NCBI GenBank assembly: GCA_028023455.1
Contig: JAQFVV010012400.1
Location: forward strand, 15,305,490 to 15,369,489
Direction of reading: 5' to 3'
DNA length: 64,000 bases
Source: Epiperipatus broadwayi
Taxonomy: Eukaryota; Onychophora; Udeonychophora; Euonychophora; Peripatidae
Shown here: positions 45,480 to 58,100 of the stretch, piece after piece
Layout: each line of letters starts with the position of its first letter
How positions within the stretch are numbered: the stretch's first letter is position 1
Notes under the pieces: model-generated
What the model was told of the DNA's origin: nothing
The model's input: the letters and a program-made list of their open reading frames with translations, nothing else
Database searches by the model: none
Made by a program: the position numbers and the translations under genes

Positions 45480-46020
45480 TAGCCCTGAACTGACTGCACA
45501 TTTGCATGAAAAATATGTAAAAAAAATTTCAGAATCCTAGATGCTTAATCATGGGATGCGTTAAATGATTTACACAGCCTTGAACCGACTACAAGGAGAC
45601 ATGTAATAAATATATAGGTAAAAAAAATTTTCTTTCTTGCATTCTGAGCTTGGTGGCTGGAGTTATTTCTCCATAACCTTGAACAGATTATGTGTTTTTC
45701 CCCAAATGTATTAGGTTGTGACAATAATTTTATATATGTAAATTTTTTTTTGGATTCTGCTGACATAGCCTGGGATTTAATGTCAATATATGCCATAGTT
45801 TTACATGTCCATGGACTGTTATATATATGTGTAATACATTGGCATGGGATGAAATTATGTGTGTAATACATTGGCTTGGGATAAATCATATGTAAAAAAA
45901 AATTTTTTCACTTGTTGGAAAGTGAAATCCCGGCAGTTATTCTTTAAAGTTATAGGCTGCAGTGTGGGACATTTGTTTTTATATTGCCAAACTATATTTT
46001 TTTTGCATATATCTGTGACT
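45480..46020. repeat. Degenerate tandem repeat array
   Basis: Phrases such as AGCC(C/T)TGAAC(C/T)GACT and TATGTAAAAAAAATTT recur at roughly 100-150 base intervals (45480, 45580, 45660, 45880), so the block looks like an old array. It follows the primer-site-like word. Confidence 0.5.
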
Positions 46021-46599
46021 TCTTGGGATTTTTTTCTCTTCTTGACATAATGTTGATCGATGCATATTGTAATTAATGCAAAGCTTTTATTAATTAGACT
46101 TAAATCAGTCTGTTAGCAAATATCAATTTAAAATTTAAAGGCTATGAGGTATATATTATATATGTATGCAATTTTGTTCACTCACTGATCATTGGCACCC
46201 AAGAAAAACCCTGAGTCACTCATATAAAATTTTTATCAGGAATGGGGAAATGAAAAATCATGGGGAACCCAGTGTTATAAAGTATATTTACTTATAGTCA
46301 GATTGGATGTGGGCAATACAACTAGGGAAACAATGTCAATGGGCAAGATCAATATAAGTGTATTTAAAACTAAAACTGGCATGGAAATGTAATATAAAAA
46401 ATAAATACAATTTTTAAAAACCAAATGTAGCTTAGACTAGGAAAGAAGCAGGCACATTAGGTAGAATTTTGATTTTATAAAAAAAATTTAAAGTATTGTG
46501 AAAATCGTTTTATGTATTTTTGAAATATAGGGCAGGCCTATGTTATTACCCTTAGAACTTAATTAGGACTTGGCATAAATTTTCTTTGCTTCTGCATCA

Positions 46600-49130
46600 A
46601 TATGAATTGGATAGATATGTCTGGCAGTATAGATAAAAAAATGAGAGATGACAGGAGTTAATGAAATTTACAATGGGCTGAGGCTGGTAGAGGAAGGAAC
46701 CATAGAGTAAGCCATTTCCAATGGGAAAAATAGTGAGAAGCCGTATTAACAATATAAGTCTTTTTATTACTCTATTATCACTTCTGAATAAAAAAGAAAT
46801 TAAGATCAAAAGCATAGATAGATAGCAGTACAGAGGAAGAAATAAGACAAGGAAGTGGGATATATGTGGAAGTAGCAAATATGAATATGTGAATGAAAAA
46901 AAGTCAGGTGACATAAGAGACCACAGAAATGCTTTGTGATGGAATAGTTGTAGATACTGAAAGAGTGACTAGGCAGGTGACCAAAAACCAATTAGTTGAG
47001 ATCATATTCCAAAAAAAAATAGGAGAAAGCTAGAGCAGAGCAAGACCCAAGGGATGGATATATATAGAAAGCCCCATGTATTTTAAAAACTTGTCCAAAG
47101 TGTTTCCAGAAGTAACTCCAGAAAGGGAGAATTCATAAGGTATATCATAAATTTTATAAAAACTAGATGCAATGGGATGAGAGTACCAACAGAACCAACT
47201 GGAAAGGAAAGGGGAGATGAAAGCAATGGGCTGAGAGAATGTGCAGAATGTGACAAAAATGCAGAGAAATTTTGGAAAAAAGTTAGGTTTAAAAGCAAAA
47301 ATTTCAGAGAGGTTTGGGAGAAAAGTTAAGGGGTTTAATAGAAAGACACCAAAGAAGGTGGAAAAAGTTAGGAGGTTTAGTCTCAAAAGTTCAAGGTTTC
47401 GAAGAAAGGCTGGTGAGTTTGAATGCAAGGAATCGGGGAATAGAGGAAAAGTTAGAGGCCAGATATCGAGAGATAGAAGAAACATTGCAGAAGAGTTATC
47501 TGCAAAATTACAAAGGGATAAAAGTTGAGGTTACAGAGCTCTTGGAAGACCATAGGAGGAAACTGGCCAGGATTTACTAAAGTTGAAGAGCAAATGTAAA
47601 GCAACAAAAGAAGTGGTCAAGACCAAAGAAGTTTAATTGAAAGAAGCAGTTGAAGAAATCAAGCATGACCTAGAGGTAAAACTGACAAAACAGAGCAGAA
47701 ATGAAAGCACAGGAAGTGACCATAAAAAAACTGCAGAGTACACTACCAGAAATCATGGATAACCTGTATGAGTCAAAAGAGAATCTCTCATATGTCACAG
47801 TAAATGCAGTCTGGAAATGAACTTGTCAGGAAGACTGTATTCACCATGCAATAGGGAGAACAGATACAGTCAGAGTATAGATCATGAATGTTCAAAAGAA
47901 GAGTATGGATAACCTGGCAATAAAAGTACAGATATGTGAAGAGAAGCATGTTAAACAAGACTAAAAGAGACTGAAATCCTAGATAGTTCCACAGCTTTTG
48001 GCGATGCGATGGAGAAAGGAATCATTGTTTGTGAGATGAACCACTCATCAGAACCCACCATTGGGGATAAAAAAGGGAAATAGAAGCAGAGTGTGACTAG
48101 ATGACAGTTTAAAGATGCAGAAGATAGAAGATTGAAGTGTCATAGGGATGGAGAAAGGTATAGCCTTAGAGGTAGAAGGGATGGAACAGGATGGAGTAGA
48201 AATGAAAGGTCAAGATGAGGGGATAGTTTAAAAGTAGGAGAGACCAAGCAAGAGATCTTCAATGATGATCAGATCAACCAAAGTACAGTAGAGATGAGGG
48301 AAGATCCATCTAAGCAAACAAAAAAAGAGGGAGCAATGGCTGGAGAGAAAGTCATAGGGACACACAGCGAGACTGAAAATAAGGGAGGAAGCTATGAGGA
48401 AATAAGTGAAGAAAAAAGACAAGAAAAATTTCATGTAGAAAAATATAGAAGATAGTATTGGACAGGATGAGTCAGAAGTGGTGAAAGAAGACACAGAGGT
48501 GATCTATATGGAGGTATTAAGAGAAGAGGGTTTAAACCAGATGAAACTCATCCAGTGAAGTTGGGGTATGGTTGGATGTGATGAATTAGGGGTAGTGGAA
48601 GGACTAAACAATAAGGTGAAGTGGTACAGAGGCCCTGCTCGTGAATCAGTCCTTTGAAAAAAGTTGGTCCATAAAACCAAGTGTGAGCAAGACAAGCAAT
48701 ATTCCACAGATGGAGAGGAGGCAGAGAAAAAAGCTAAACAGGAAATTGAGCTCAAGGGATAGAAAATAGGACTTGCTGGAAGCCACCCATTTTCAAAATT
48801 AATAACAAAGAAAGAAGATGGTGAGATTAAGGTAAAAATTAAAACCCAGTGGAAAAACATGATCCTTGAAGAAGGGAGTAATATAGACAGTTCCAGTACT
48901 AGAAGGGGAAAGACAGTGTGAAAAAGAAAAAAATGAAAAAATTCATGTTTAGAATAGAGCCAAGTAGAAGGTCAAATTCGGAGACCGAGAAAGGGACATG
49001 TTCATGAATATCATATATATTTTCCATTCAGGAAAGAATCATTCTGAACCCAGCTGAAATATAAAAAGTACGGAAACCATGACGTCCCATAAATTGTTTT
49101 CAATGATAAATCCCCAAGTCCTACCTGAAT
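46600..49130 (+). pseudogene. Purine-rich coding remnant, possible gag of a large LTR element
   Basis: The plus strand is strongly rich in A and G for 2.5 kb. The best frame (47314-47580, with in-frame continuation upstream) encodes a coiled-coil-like stretch: GLVSKVQGFEERLVSLNARN, REIEETLQKSYLQN and ELLEDHRRKLARI. A later piece near 47700 reads EVTIKKLQSTLPEIMDNLYE. No zinc knuckle, protease or RT was recognised. A coiled-coil gag of an old LTR element, or ORF1 of a LINE, would both fit. Stops are frequent after 47580. Confidence 0.4.
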
Positions 49131-49437
49131 GAAATCATTGATAGTGGATGATCTACCCCTCCCTTTTTGATTATAACTAATAAATTAATCAAACCACAAA
49201 AAAAATTTATCTTAAACATTTTTTTTGGAAATTTTTTTTATAGATGTTCTTTTTCACTTGTATTGTTTGTATATTTTTCTTTATTAGTTAGGGCATGGAA
49301 TTATCAGTCAGGTATAGGATATATTCAGACAAAGGAGAGAATAAACTAGTTATTTCCGGTAATTTCTAAAATTTATCACTGTAACCTAAAATCTAAGTAA
49401 AGGCATTTTTTATCATTTTTAAAGTAAGTTTGGGGTT
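49131..49437. other. Short AT-rich stretch, no gene
   Basis: Lies between the purine-rich region and repeat copy 2. A GTTTGGGG word just before 49438 is a weak polypurine-tract candidate. Confidence 0.35.
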
Positions 49438-50096
49438 ATGAAACAGTCAATTTTGATCACTTGCCTGTTTCACCTATTTTACTCTCACACCTATACATGT
49501 GCCAGATTTAAACCATTCCAGAGTATCTACCTATATATAGAACTTTAAACAACTATATATATATATGATTGCACATATATATGTGACTAGTAAATCTGTA
49601 ATTGGATCATATATATATTAGAGGTATATGTTCATTTTATGATTTGCATAGTTCTTAAAATGATTTAATCTAAATTATTGGTCTATTTTATGTTATTTTG
49701 CCTGAATTGTATATATAAATGTATTCCAGGTATCATTATCCTACATATATAATAGAATTACTTTTATACTGATTATAAATTGTTTTTTATTTTAATTTGT
49801 AGTAAACAACTTTAATTATACCACTGAACTTGCAATAGTATGGAATGAGTCTAAACATAAAATCTTAAATTTACAATAACATCCTTTTAAAATTAGCTAA
49901 GACATAGATATTGCGCACTCAATCAGCACTATTAAACAATGGGAACAGAGATGTAAAAAGTAACACAAAACTAAAGTTAGAATTTAAGAATTAAATATGT
50001 TAGATCTTGAATATGTGCTAATGGGTTTTCCAGCAGCAGATAATCTTGTAAACAATGGTCAGGAGTAAAAAAATTTATAATCAAAGATTTATGCTA

Positions 50097-51154
50097 CACC
50101 TGGGTCTCGTTTTATGAGAATTATTTTAATGCGATTTTGAAGTTATGCGATTCATGTTTCTTCTTAATATTTTTCATATTTCACTATATTTATTAGATAT
50201 CAAGAAATTTAAATTATTAATAACTTATTTTGACTTGAAATACTTTTTTTTAAAAAAATATATTAGCAGCAGCTCACCTGAATATGGACCTAAAGCTATA
50301 TTTAGTATAAATAACATACTTATACTAATGAGTAAATAATAATAATAGATTTATACTTACATATAAAAATATTTCAATAAATATTCAAAAATTGTAAACT
50401 TTTAAAATGTATTTCGTTAGGTATAACAGAAATAAATAATGTAGATTTTTAGAATAAATAATGAAGATTTTATTGATTTTATAAACTGAAAATAATATTT
50501 TTAATGATAATGTATAATCTTTTTGTTTTGATTGCAATCCTCATTTTTTTAATTTAGAAACAAAATGTGGATATTTAAAATTTATTTCAATAGTAAAAAT
50601 CAGTTGTCAACAAAAAACCATTAACACAGCACAAGACTGAAATTGGCACTAGTTGTATAAATAGGATGGAGCAGAATATGGTAAAAATTAGAATGGGGAA
50701 TGAAATATAAAGTGGCTAACAAGTTTCTCTGGGCAGAATTGCTGAGAGATTCTTGACTTCATTCAAAAAGAAGCTACATCACATCACATCAATGAATCTG
50801 ATTTCTTACCAGTTTATAAATGAACCGCAAATTCGAAAATAGCGATAATGATTAAAATAAGTATGAACAAATGTCAAATTAAATACTGTAGTTAATATAA
50901 AAAAAAGTAAAAAAAGTTTGTCTTGTACCAATTTATTCAAATATTTGATATTTTTTATTAGTCATACTTTATTTCCTTATTTTTTTAATGCGAATTTTAA
51001 AGTAATTTTTCCTTGTTGCTTTGCTTTTATGCGAATTCTGAAAATTACAGACCCTATCCCCCATTTTTCAAGGTAAGTTGTTTATTTTTGTGCGATCTTT
51101 TTTAATGCGGATTTACTGTGGAACCTAGCTACCGCATAAAATGAGACCCAGGTG
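50097..51154. mobile_element. Tc1/mariner-type MITE with TA duplication
   Basis: The ends are 24-bp inverted repeats, CACCTGGGTCTCGTTTTATG on the left and CACCTGGGTCTCATTTTATG on the right (read inward), bordered by TA on both sides. The undisturbed target is visible in repeat copy 1 near 43250. No transposase is present in the 1.06 kb interior. It includes a segment (about 50655-50790) that matches the LINE 3' end at 51950-52075. Confidence 0.88.
50655..50790 (+). mobile_element. LINE 3'-tail segment inside the MITE
   Basis: Shared with 51950-52075: ATGGAGCAGAATATGG, AAGTGGCT, TTGCTGAGAGATTC and a final CATCACATCAC repeat. It is a second copy of the same LINE tail. Confidence 0.7.
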
Positions 51155-51299
51155 TATACTGTTAATGTCATAGCAGTCAATCAAATCCATGCTCATTTAA
51201 ACTTTAACATGGCGGAGTAAAGGGCATAGACTTGCCACTTTTTCTATGAGAGGTGGTAGTCTGTGGCCCCTTTAAAATGCAATGAATAGCATCCCAGGC

Positions 51300-52080
51300 T
51301 CGGCAGATTGCAGTTAATGGATAATAAAAGAATAGCCAAAATAGTATTTAAATTGGGTTATGAGTAAAGGGCAAGCAACAAGATGGGTGAGAAAGATAAT
51401 ATGGTATGCAGAAGATTTTGATAAAGAAATTTGTATCAGTATACTTGTACAAGAGGTGGGATGATTGTCTTAAGGAGAATTGTTGAGTGTTATAATAGTA
51501 AGGAATGGGATAGAAGAATAATGCATTAATAAAGAGTAGGGAGTTGGATAGATGGAGAACTATTATAGAAAGTAAAAAGAGTTTAAATATATATAGAAGT
51601 AAACAGAACACATTGGATGCAAGTTAATTTATGACAATAGCAAGGAAAGTAGTTTACTGTTTAAGGCTCCAACGGGATCTTTAACAACAAGGGAATATAC
51701 ATGTAAGCAGAACAATATCACTGATTAAATCAAGTTGTGTAAGGAAGGCATAGAAAATATTAGGCATCTGTTGATTCAATGTAAATTCTTGAAAGCTGAA
51801 AGGGTACAAATAATGAAGTTATGGAAGACTAAATATAAATAAAGTGATTATACAGAAAGTAGGATCTTGATTTTTATGCTGGGTTTGGGAACCGATAATG
51901 GGGATTTAGATATGAAGGCCATGGAGTTGACAAAGATTACGTTGTGGAAATGGGATGGAACAGGATATGGAGAAACTTAGGGTGGGGAATGGAAAGGGAA
52001 GATAAAGTGGCTTTCTCTGAGCGTAGTTGCTGAGAGATTCCTGACTCCATATAAGGAGAAGTCACATCACATCGTCAGAC
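51300..52080 (+). pseudogene. LINE C-terminal remnant with zinc-binding motif
   Basis: Near 51735-51830 the plus strand reads a C..C pair, then EGIENIRHLLIQCKFLKAER, the CxxCxxxxExxxHLLxxCxxxxxxR motif that follows RT in many LINEs. The 3' untranslated part ends in a CACATCACATC-type repeat rather than poly(A), as in CR1/L2-like elements. Frames contain stops. Confidence 0.65.
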
Positions 52081-53777
52081 TTTTTTTTTTATTAAAAAAA
52101 AGATATACATTAATCTCTGCTTGTATTATATAATGCTTATATGCAATAAATAATACATATTTTATGTATATTTTTATGTTGTTCTTATTTTTTTATTTTA
52201 TAAGCATTAGTTTAAAATATAATTTGTTTTATAATTTTTTTTTTTTTTTTTAATGTCTATAAAATGCATTGCAATATAAACAATGTCATTTGTTATAATC
52301 AAAATAGAACAATCTCAGGAATTCTTCAGATTTATTAAAGTTTCAGGATTTTTTTTGAAAACAAAAAAAATAACTAAGATTCAAAATAACTATTAAAATA
52401 TTAGGTGAACATTTACTTAAGTGTGTATATATATTGGGGGAAATGTCTGTTACTTATTTTTAGCATGTTTAATTATTCACATTAAATTAACTTGAAAACA
52501 ATTGTTAAAAAGTTAAATTTTCTGTTCAAGGGCACTTTGGGGATAAATTGGTCAATGATATTTTCAAACAAGTAATAGTACTTCATTATTATCAGCAGTA
52601 ATTTGCCATTACTGATTACTCCTTTAATAAATTTATTATAGCGTTCAAATTTATAGAAAACAAAATAACAAATCACACAGTTAAGATCTATTCCAAGTTA
52701 ATATAACTTGTTTTGTTATAAAAAAAAAAAGTGAGGGGTGGAGGGAGGGTAAATGCATATTTATCTACAATATTTTCCTATGTGTTTTATATTCAGGTAT
52801 AAAGTGTTTTCTACTTCCTTTGAATAATTTGAAGATAAAAGTTATCTGCATATTAATCCAAATTCAAGCTGCTGGCAAATGTTTCGTTCTGTCATTTCTT
52901 CCATGTGAAAAAGTAGTTTAGCTTGAATATAATTGCAACAAACTTAGCAAAATTAGAATGCTTGATTAACAAAAGAGGAAACACTATTAAAACAAAAAAT
53001 AAAAGGCATTAATGAAAGGAAATATAATCTAAACATAGAATATTAATTAGAACGTTTAGATGTTTGTTTTTAAGAAGAATATTTGTTAAAAGTTAAAATT
53101 ATTCATCTTCTTAAAAATCCACAAACACACACAAATATGTACCACATTAAATTATAACAAGAAAGACAAAAAAACGGTGATAAAATGGATGGAAAATGGG
53201 CAATGTTGATATAGATAGATAGGCATTAACAAATTTTTAAAAACAAAAAACCACAAAGTGATATTCTAAATGATATTAGATCCATCTGGCAACTATCATT
53301 TATCAATGAATAACAGATTGCAGTGCAAACAGGTTACAATGACTGATTTCTGGTTGGAAGTATTATACACATCAAAAGACTTCTTCAGACAAAGTATGTA
53401 ACTGCACAAAACTATCACCAGATCAGGGATCGCAGTTGTAAGAGTTGTAAATATCTTTGACTTTTAATAAAAAATTTAAAAAAAGAAGAGTGAGAAGGAG
53501 TACACTTCAAAACATAATATATTATTCTACCATACAATGTATCTTTTTGCAATGGCAAAGAATGCATTCTACCTAGAAAGTCAATAAATAACAAATGGAT
53601 CATAGGAATCTATCTGCACTGTCATTTAGTATTTATTAATAACTTAATGCTTAAATAAAAATGAGATGCCAAGAGAAAAATCAACTTTCCATATTTAAAG
53701 TAAATTACTTGAAATACAGTGAATAAATTAAAAGTTTTAGAAAGTATATAATGTAAGATATTTTTTTAAAAAAATGA
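52081..53777. other. AT-rich stretch, no gene
   Basis: A GGGGTGGAGGGAGGG patch at about 52735 and scattered A/T runs. No coding remnant seen. Confidence 0.5.
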
Positions 53778-54422
53778 AATAATTTAGAAATATTAAAAAA
53801 AAATTGGCTACAACTTCTCATCTCACTTATTGATAAACAAATGGATTTAAATGAAATTCTTTTTAATAATAAGTACACATATTGGGACACGTTTAAAATG
53901 ATAAATCCTCAGCTGATATGCCCTCCTGGTTATCTTGAAGTGACTAATATCAATCTTTTTAATAAAATGAAAAAATGGTATTTAATGCCTAAATATATTG
54001 ATTTTATCATTAAAATAAATCTATCTTCACTTCCTACCAACGATTTCCTTGTTTCAAATAGAGGATTTAAAAGGATTGATTCCTTATGTATTTTGTGTAA
54101 AAAAGATAGTGAAACATTTGATCATATTCTTGTTTCTTGCTCGGGACTAAGAGAAGCAAAATATATAATTCAAAATTATTTCAATAATCACAATCCAGAA
54201 CTCTTTGATATCATTCATAATATTAAAATGAGTAATTTCTGCAATATCAGAAGATGCATATTTATTAACCACGTAATATGGCTACTTAGATGTCATATAG
54301 TTATAACCAATTCTCCATTGGACTCACAACTTTTTATTAGAGATACATTTAATTCTATTCGAAAAAAAGATAAGCTTCTTGCACCCAAAGAAATCTACCT
54401 ATCCACATGGACTGGTTCTTAG
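53778..54422 (+). CDS. LINE C-terminal frame, intact but 5'-truncated
   Basis: An uninterrupted frame of about 215 codons opens after a TGA near 53775, with its first ATG at 53841 (193 residues to the stop at 54420). It is the part of a LINE protein after the RT palm. FIIKINLSSLPTNDFL is followed by CILCKKDSETFDHILVSC, a CCHC finger of the LINE C-terminal type (CxxCxxxxExxxHxxxxC), then LREAK and helical Asn-rich sequence ending WTGS. The RT itself is missing, so this is a 5'-truncated copy. The intact frame in AT-rich sequence suggests a fairly recent insertion. It is followed by 3' UTR, an AATAAA at about 54516 and an A run. Confidence 0.75.
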   Translation, partial: NNLEILKKNWLQLLISLIDKQMDLNEILFNNKYTYWDTFKMINPQLICPPGYLEVTNINLFNKMKKWYLMPKYIDFIIKINLSSLPTNDFLVSNRGFKRIDSLCILCKKDSETFDHILVSCSGLREAKYIIQNYFNNHNPELFDIIHNIKMSNFCNIRRCIFINHVIWLLRCHIVITNSPLDSQLFIRDTFNSIRKKDKLLAPKEIYLSTWTGS

Positions 54423-54545
54423 TACAAGAAATTCAGGAAGTTATTAGTAAAAATGTAAATTTATACTAGATTTTTTTTGTTATCTAGAGAAATTCATTTG
54501 TAACACTTTATATAAAATAAAGTCTATATTCTTTAAAAAAAAATT
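54423..54545 (+). other. 3' UTR, poly(A) signal and tail of the LINE
   Basis: After the stop come TATAAAATAAAGTC, about 20 bases, then a run of A starting near 54535, in the expected position for a polyadenylated LINE end. Confidence 0.65.
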
Positions 54546-54789
54546 TTTTTTTAGAAATTTAAAACATTCAACTGAGTTTGAATTTGCTAATAATTATTAA
54601 AATAAAAAAAAGAGAGAAGAATTTTTTTAAAAAAAAAAAGTATTAAAATAATGGTTGCCATTATGCTTTGCCTTGTTATATTACCACTGGAATGATATAT
54701 TATTGTTTGAATGTTAATTAATTAATTAATTGTGATACAATTTTTATCATTATTGAATGACAAACTTCCACAGATGATGATCAAGTAGA

Positions 54790-55115
54790 TGGCTGATTTG
54801 CTTGTAGATATACATGTTGAGAGTATCAAGAAGAGATTGAAAATGCAATATATGGATAAGAGAACAAACAGTTGTTACTGACCTCATTGAAAAAATTAAA
54901 AGACTGAAGTGGAGTTGGGCTGGATATATTGCTAGAAAAGATGAAAACAGATGGACAATTGAAATCTTAAAACTGGATTCCAAGAGATTGTAAAAGACCC
55001 ATGTGAGATGGATGGATGAAATAAGAAAGTGTGCAAGGGTGATGTGGATAAGAGAAGATAAAGATCTGAGATGGATTGAACTTGGAAAGACCTTCATCCT
55101 GCAGTCATTGATAAT
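54790..55115 (+). pseudogene. Insect-type endonuclease-RT LINE, C-terminal fragment
   Basis: Plus-strand pieces read IREQTVVTDLIEKIKRLKWS, then WAGYIARKDENRW and, after a break, THVRWMDEIRKCARVMWIRE with DLRWIELGKTFI. This is the tail WSWAGHxARxxDNRW...RWxDDIxK...W.xLGEAFI found in a widespread invertebrate LINE group. Stops and one frameshift separate the pieces. The fragment at 26960-27860 is from the same or a similar group. Confidence 0.75.
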
Positions 55116-55199
55116 GGTTGTTGATGATAATTCAACTGTTTTGATTGTCAAGTTTATCTTCAAAGTGAGTATATATATTTCATTCTTATACAATTAACA

Positions 55200-58100
55200 T
55201 AAAATAAGAAAAGAGGGGGTGGAGGGTTAAACTGCTACTATATTATGTTATTTATATTACAATTTGTCAATTTTAGTTCTTATTAACATTAACATTTGAA
55301 AACAATATGGAGTGAAAAATCTTAAAAAATATAAAAAAAATCATTCATACAATAAATCCCATATGTACATTAACTCCTTAATGTATATATTATAGTTATG
55401 CTCTAAAAAAAAATATGACATATAAATGTTAATTTCTTATCGAAATAATGTATTATGTTGAAATAATGTCTCACATCAATAAAAATAATTTGAATTTATA
55501 TGGAAATAAACAATCATAGGAATAGGAAATTTCAATGTACACTAATTTTGTTATTATGCTATCTATTATTCAACTATTTCTGTGAAAAGTAAAAAAAAAA
55601 AAAAAGTATAAATGCTAGTGTTTGTTTTTTTGTTTTGATTTTTTTTTTTTTTGTTGCAATTTTCGACTACAAATATATATATTCAATTATTTTAATAATT
55701 TATAAATTTTCATTTCTATCCCCCTATAAAATAGAGAACAAAGAAAAAAAAGCATTTCCTAACTTTATTCAAAACATTTTCTTTTTTATTATATGCTTAA
55801 TAAAAATATTAAAATAGTAGTAAGGACTTAACATAAAAAAGCACAAGAAAAAAATTTTAAATAATAAAATTTCTATTTTATTTTTTTATTATAACAATTG
55901 TATTTATGCAAAATTAATACTAAACACAGAATATATATATAGTATTATTACTATTTACATTTACTAATAAATATAGTTATCCACAAAATTAGATAATGCA
56001 TATATTTGTCATGCATATACTTAGGAGTTTGCATTTATCACACATGCATTGAGCACAAATTCTAATTGTACAGCATAAAAACAAGTTTGCTTAATAAACA
56101 GAATTTCATAGATTGAAACTTTATAAATAAAACACTTTACAACATGCAAGTTTAAAAAAAAGTATGCTGATTAAAAAATATAATTTTTTGTATTCAAATT
56201 ATGATTTCAGTACCTTTAAAGTCATAAAAATTGTTATATATATGACTAGAATGTAAAATAAAAATATATCAATTGTGAATACAATACAGAAATCACATGA
56301 CCTTTGAAAAATACAATGCTACATCTGAGGTCATTAATAAGACTTACTGTAAAAAAAATAGTAAAGTGATTAATTAATAATGAAGACTACAGTTAAAATC
56401 GTAAGAATTCATATAAAAAACACTGCAAATAAAAGCTTATGAAAGTTCAACCCGATAAAATAAACATCTGATTGCTGAGGAGATTAAATTCAAAACAAAT
56501 TGTTAATATTGATCATGAGATAAAAATAATTAAATATATATACAGATTTCTTTTACTGGCATTAAATGTTAAACAGTCATAAAATAAATATGAAAATCCT
56601 GAAGAATATTAGCAAATTTTCATTACCAGTTATTTGAAAACAAAAAAAAAAAAGACATCCTTTATTTTGCTTACATATATATATTATTATAAAATTATGA
56701 AAGAATGGGGGCAGAAGAGGAAATAAAAAATGTTTCTTAAAAACATCATGATGAGTAAAAGTAAATTTTAATTCCTTGTAGATATTTAATTAACAACTTT
56801 TTATTTACCCCCCCCCCCGCATAGAATTTTTATCTTTACTTAATATTTATTTAATAAATATAGTTTTACTTCTCGAAATTATGTAAACAAAAAACACTTA
56901 ATTATAATTGTTTAATAAAGAAGAAGATATAAATTAATATTAAAGTTTATCGGCTTAACATTTTCGAGGATCCATGCCTCATATTCATAGCCTTCATAAA
57001 ATGTATAATATTTATTTAAAAATAATAATAATCAAATGGATTTATTATTCAGAAATTCATGAGAATTTTGATAGTGGGAAGTGCCCAAAATGGAATTGAT
57101 CAGAATCTGACTACAACTGCGCTTAAACCAAGCAGGCTATACTTTAATCAAATAAAAAAGAGCACAGTAGTATAAAACATTAATATTCATTCACAATATA
57201 TGCATATTAGATCACACTTTAACTGGATACTATTGTATATGATCTACCTTAAGATTCACGATCTATACACTTAGATAGCATTATAAAGGCAAAAAAAACA
57301 AGGAGGGGGGGAGTAATCCAAATATTTGCACTGAAAAAAATTTCAAAGTAATAAAAGAAATCCATACTAACAGATAATAAGTTTGGCAAATGCAATTCAT
57401 TATAATGTGACAATAAAATTTTTAAATATTTTTATATTAGTAATGTCAAAATGAAGAATTCTTTTTTTTTACTGCAGTTGATTTTTTTTTTTTTTTTCAA
57501 ATTATAATTTTTCAAACAATGATAAAAGATTTCATTTCTTAAATGGTAAAAGAGATCAAGGTCTTTTCCTGAACATTATAGGGGGGGGGGGATACATTAA
57601 TAATGCAAAATCTATTTATTTAAAAATGTAAATACCTGTAAATTTCATACTTCACTACATGATCTTTGAAATTATATTCTAAATACCTATTCCCAACATT
57701 AAATCTATTGTGGTAACTTCTCTTTTTAGACAAATAAATACTGCATTTAATTTCTTACCTTTTTTTATTTTACTGATTTATTATTGAATTTAATATGCAG
57801 AGTTATAGCAAAAAAAAAAAACCAAGGCAAAAACTAATTCATAAAAAATTAATTGATGGCACAATAAAAGGTAAGTCATAAAAAGTGATCCGGTCTTAAA
57901 ATCTCCCACATCCATTATATTTTATTCCAAAAATTCTTTCTGAGCAGGAATCAGTGGATTTGTTTATAAGGCTTTGTATACAATACATATTGCTTCGATA
58001 AATAAAACACACATGCACATAGTAGACACGTATACGTCCATCTATAATATATTTTAATTTAAATATAAGTCCAATACACCATTTTAATATTTAATAAAAA

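Larger units (their letters stand above)
49438..51295. repeat. Large interspersed repeat, copy 2 (possible LTR)
   Basis: Direct-repeat partner of 41836-43400, interrupted at 50097-51154 by a DNA element. It lacks the extra tandem unit and the PLE insertion seen in copy 1. Similarity ends near 51295, where LINE sequence begins. Confidence 0.65.

Noticed and set aside
45198-45482. 94-codon plus-strand frame spanning the primer-site-like word
   Set aside because: No motif; the frame crosses non-coding signals and looks accidental.
46597-48860. Minus-strand frames rich in Phe, Leu and Ser (membrane-like)
   Set aside because: They are complements of a purine-rich strand, which forces hydrophobic codons; no motif found.
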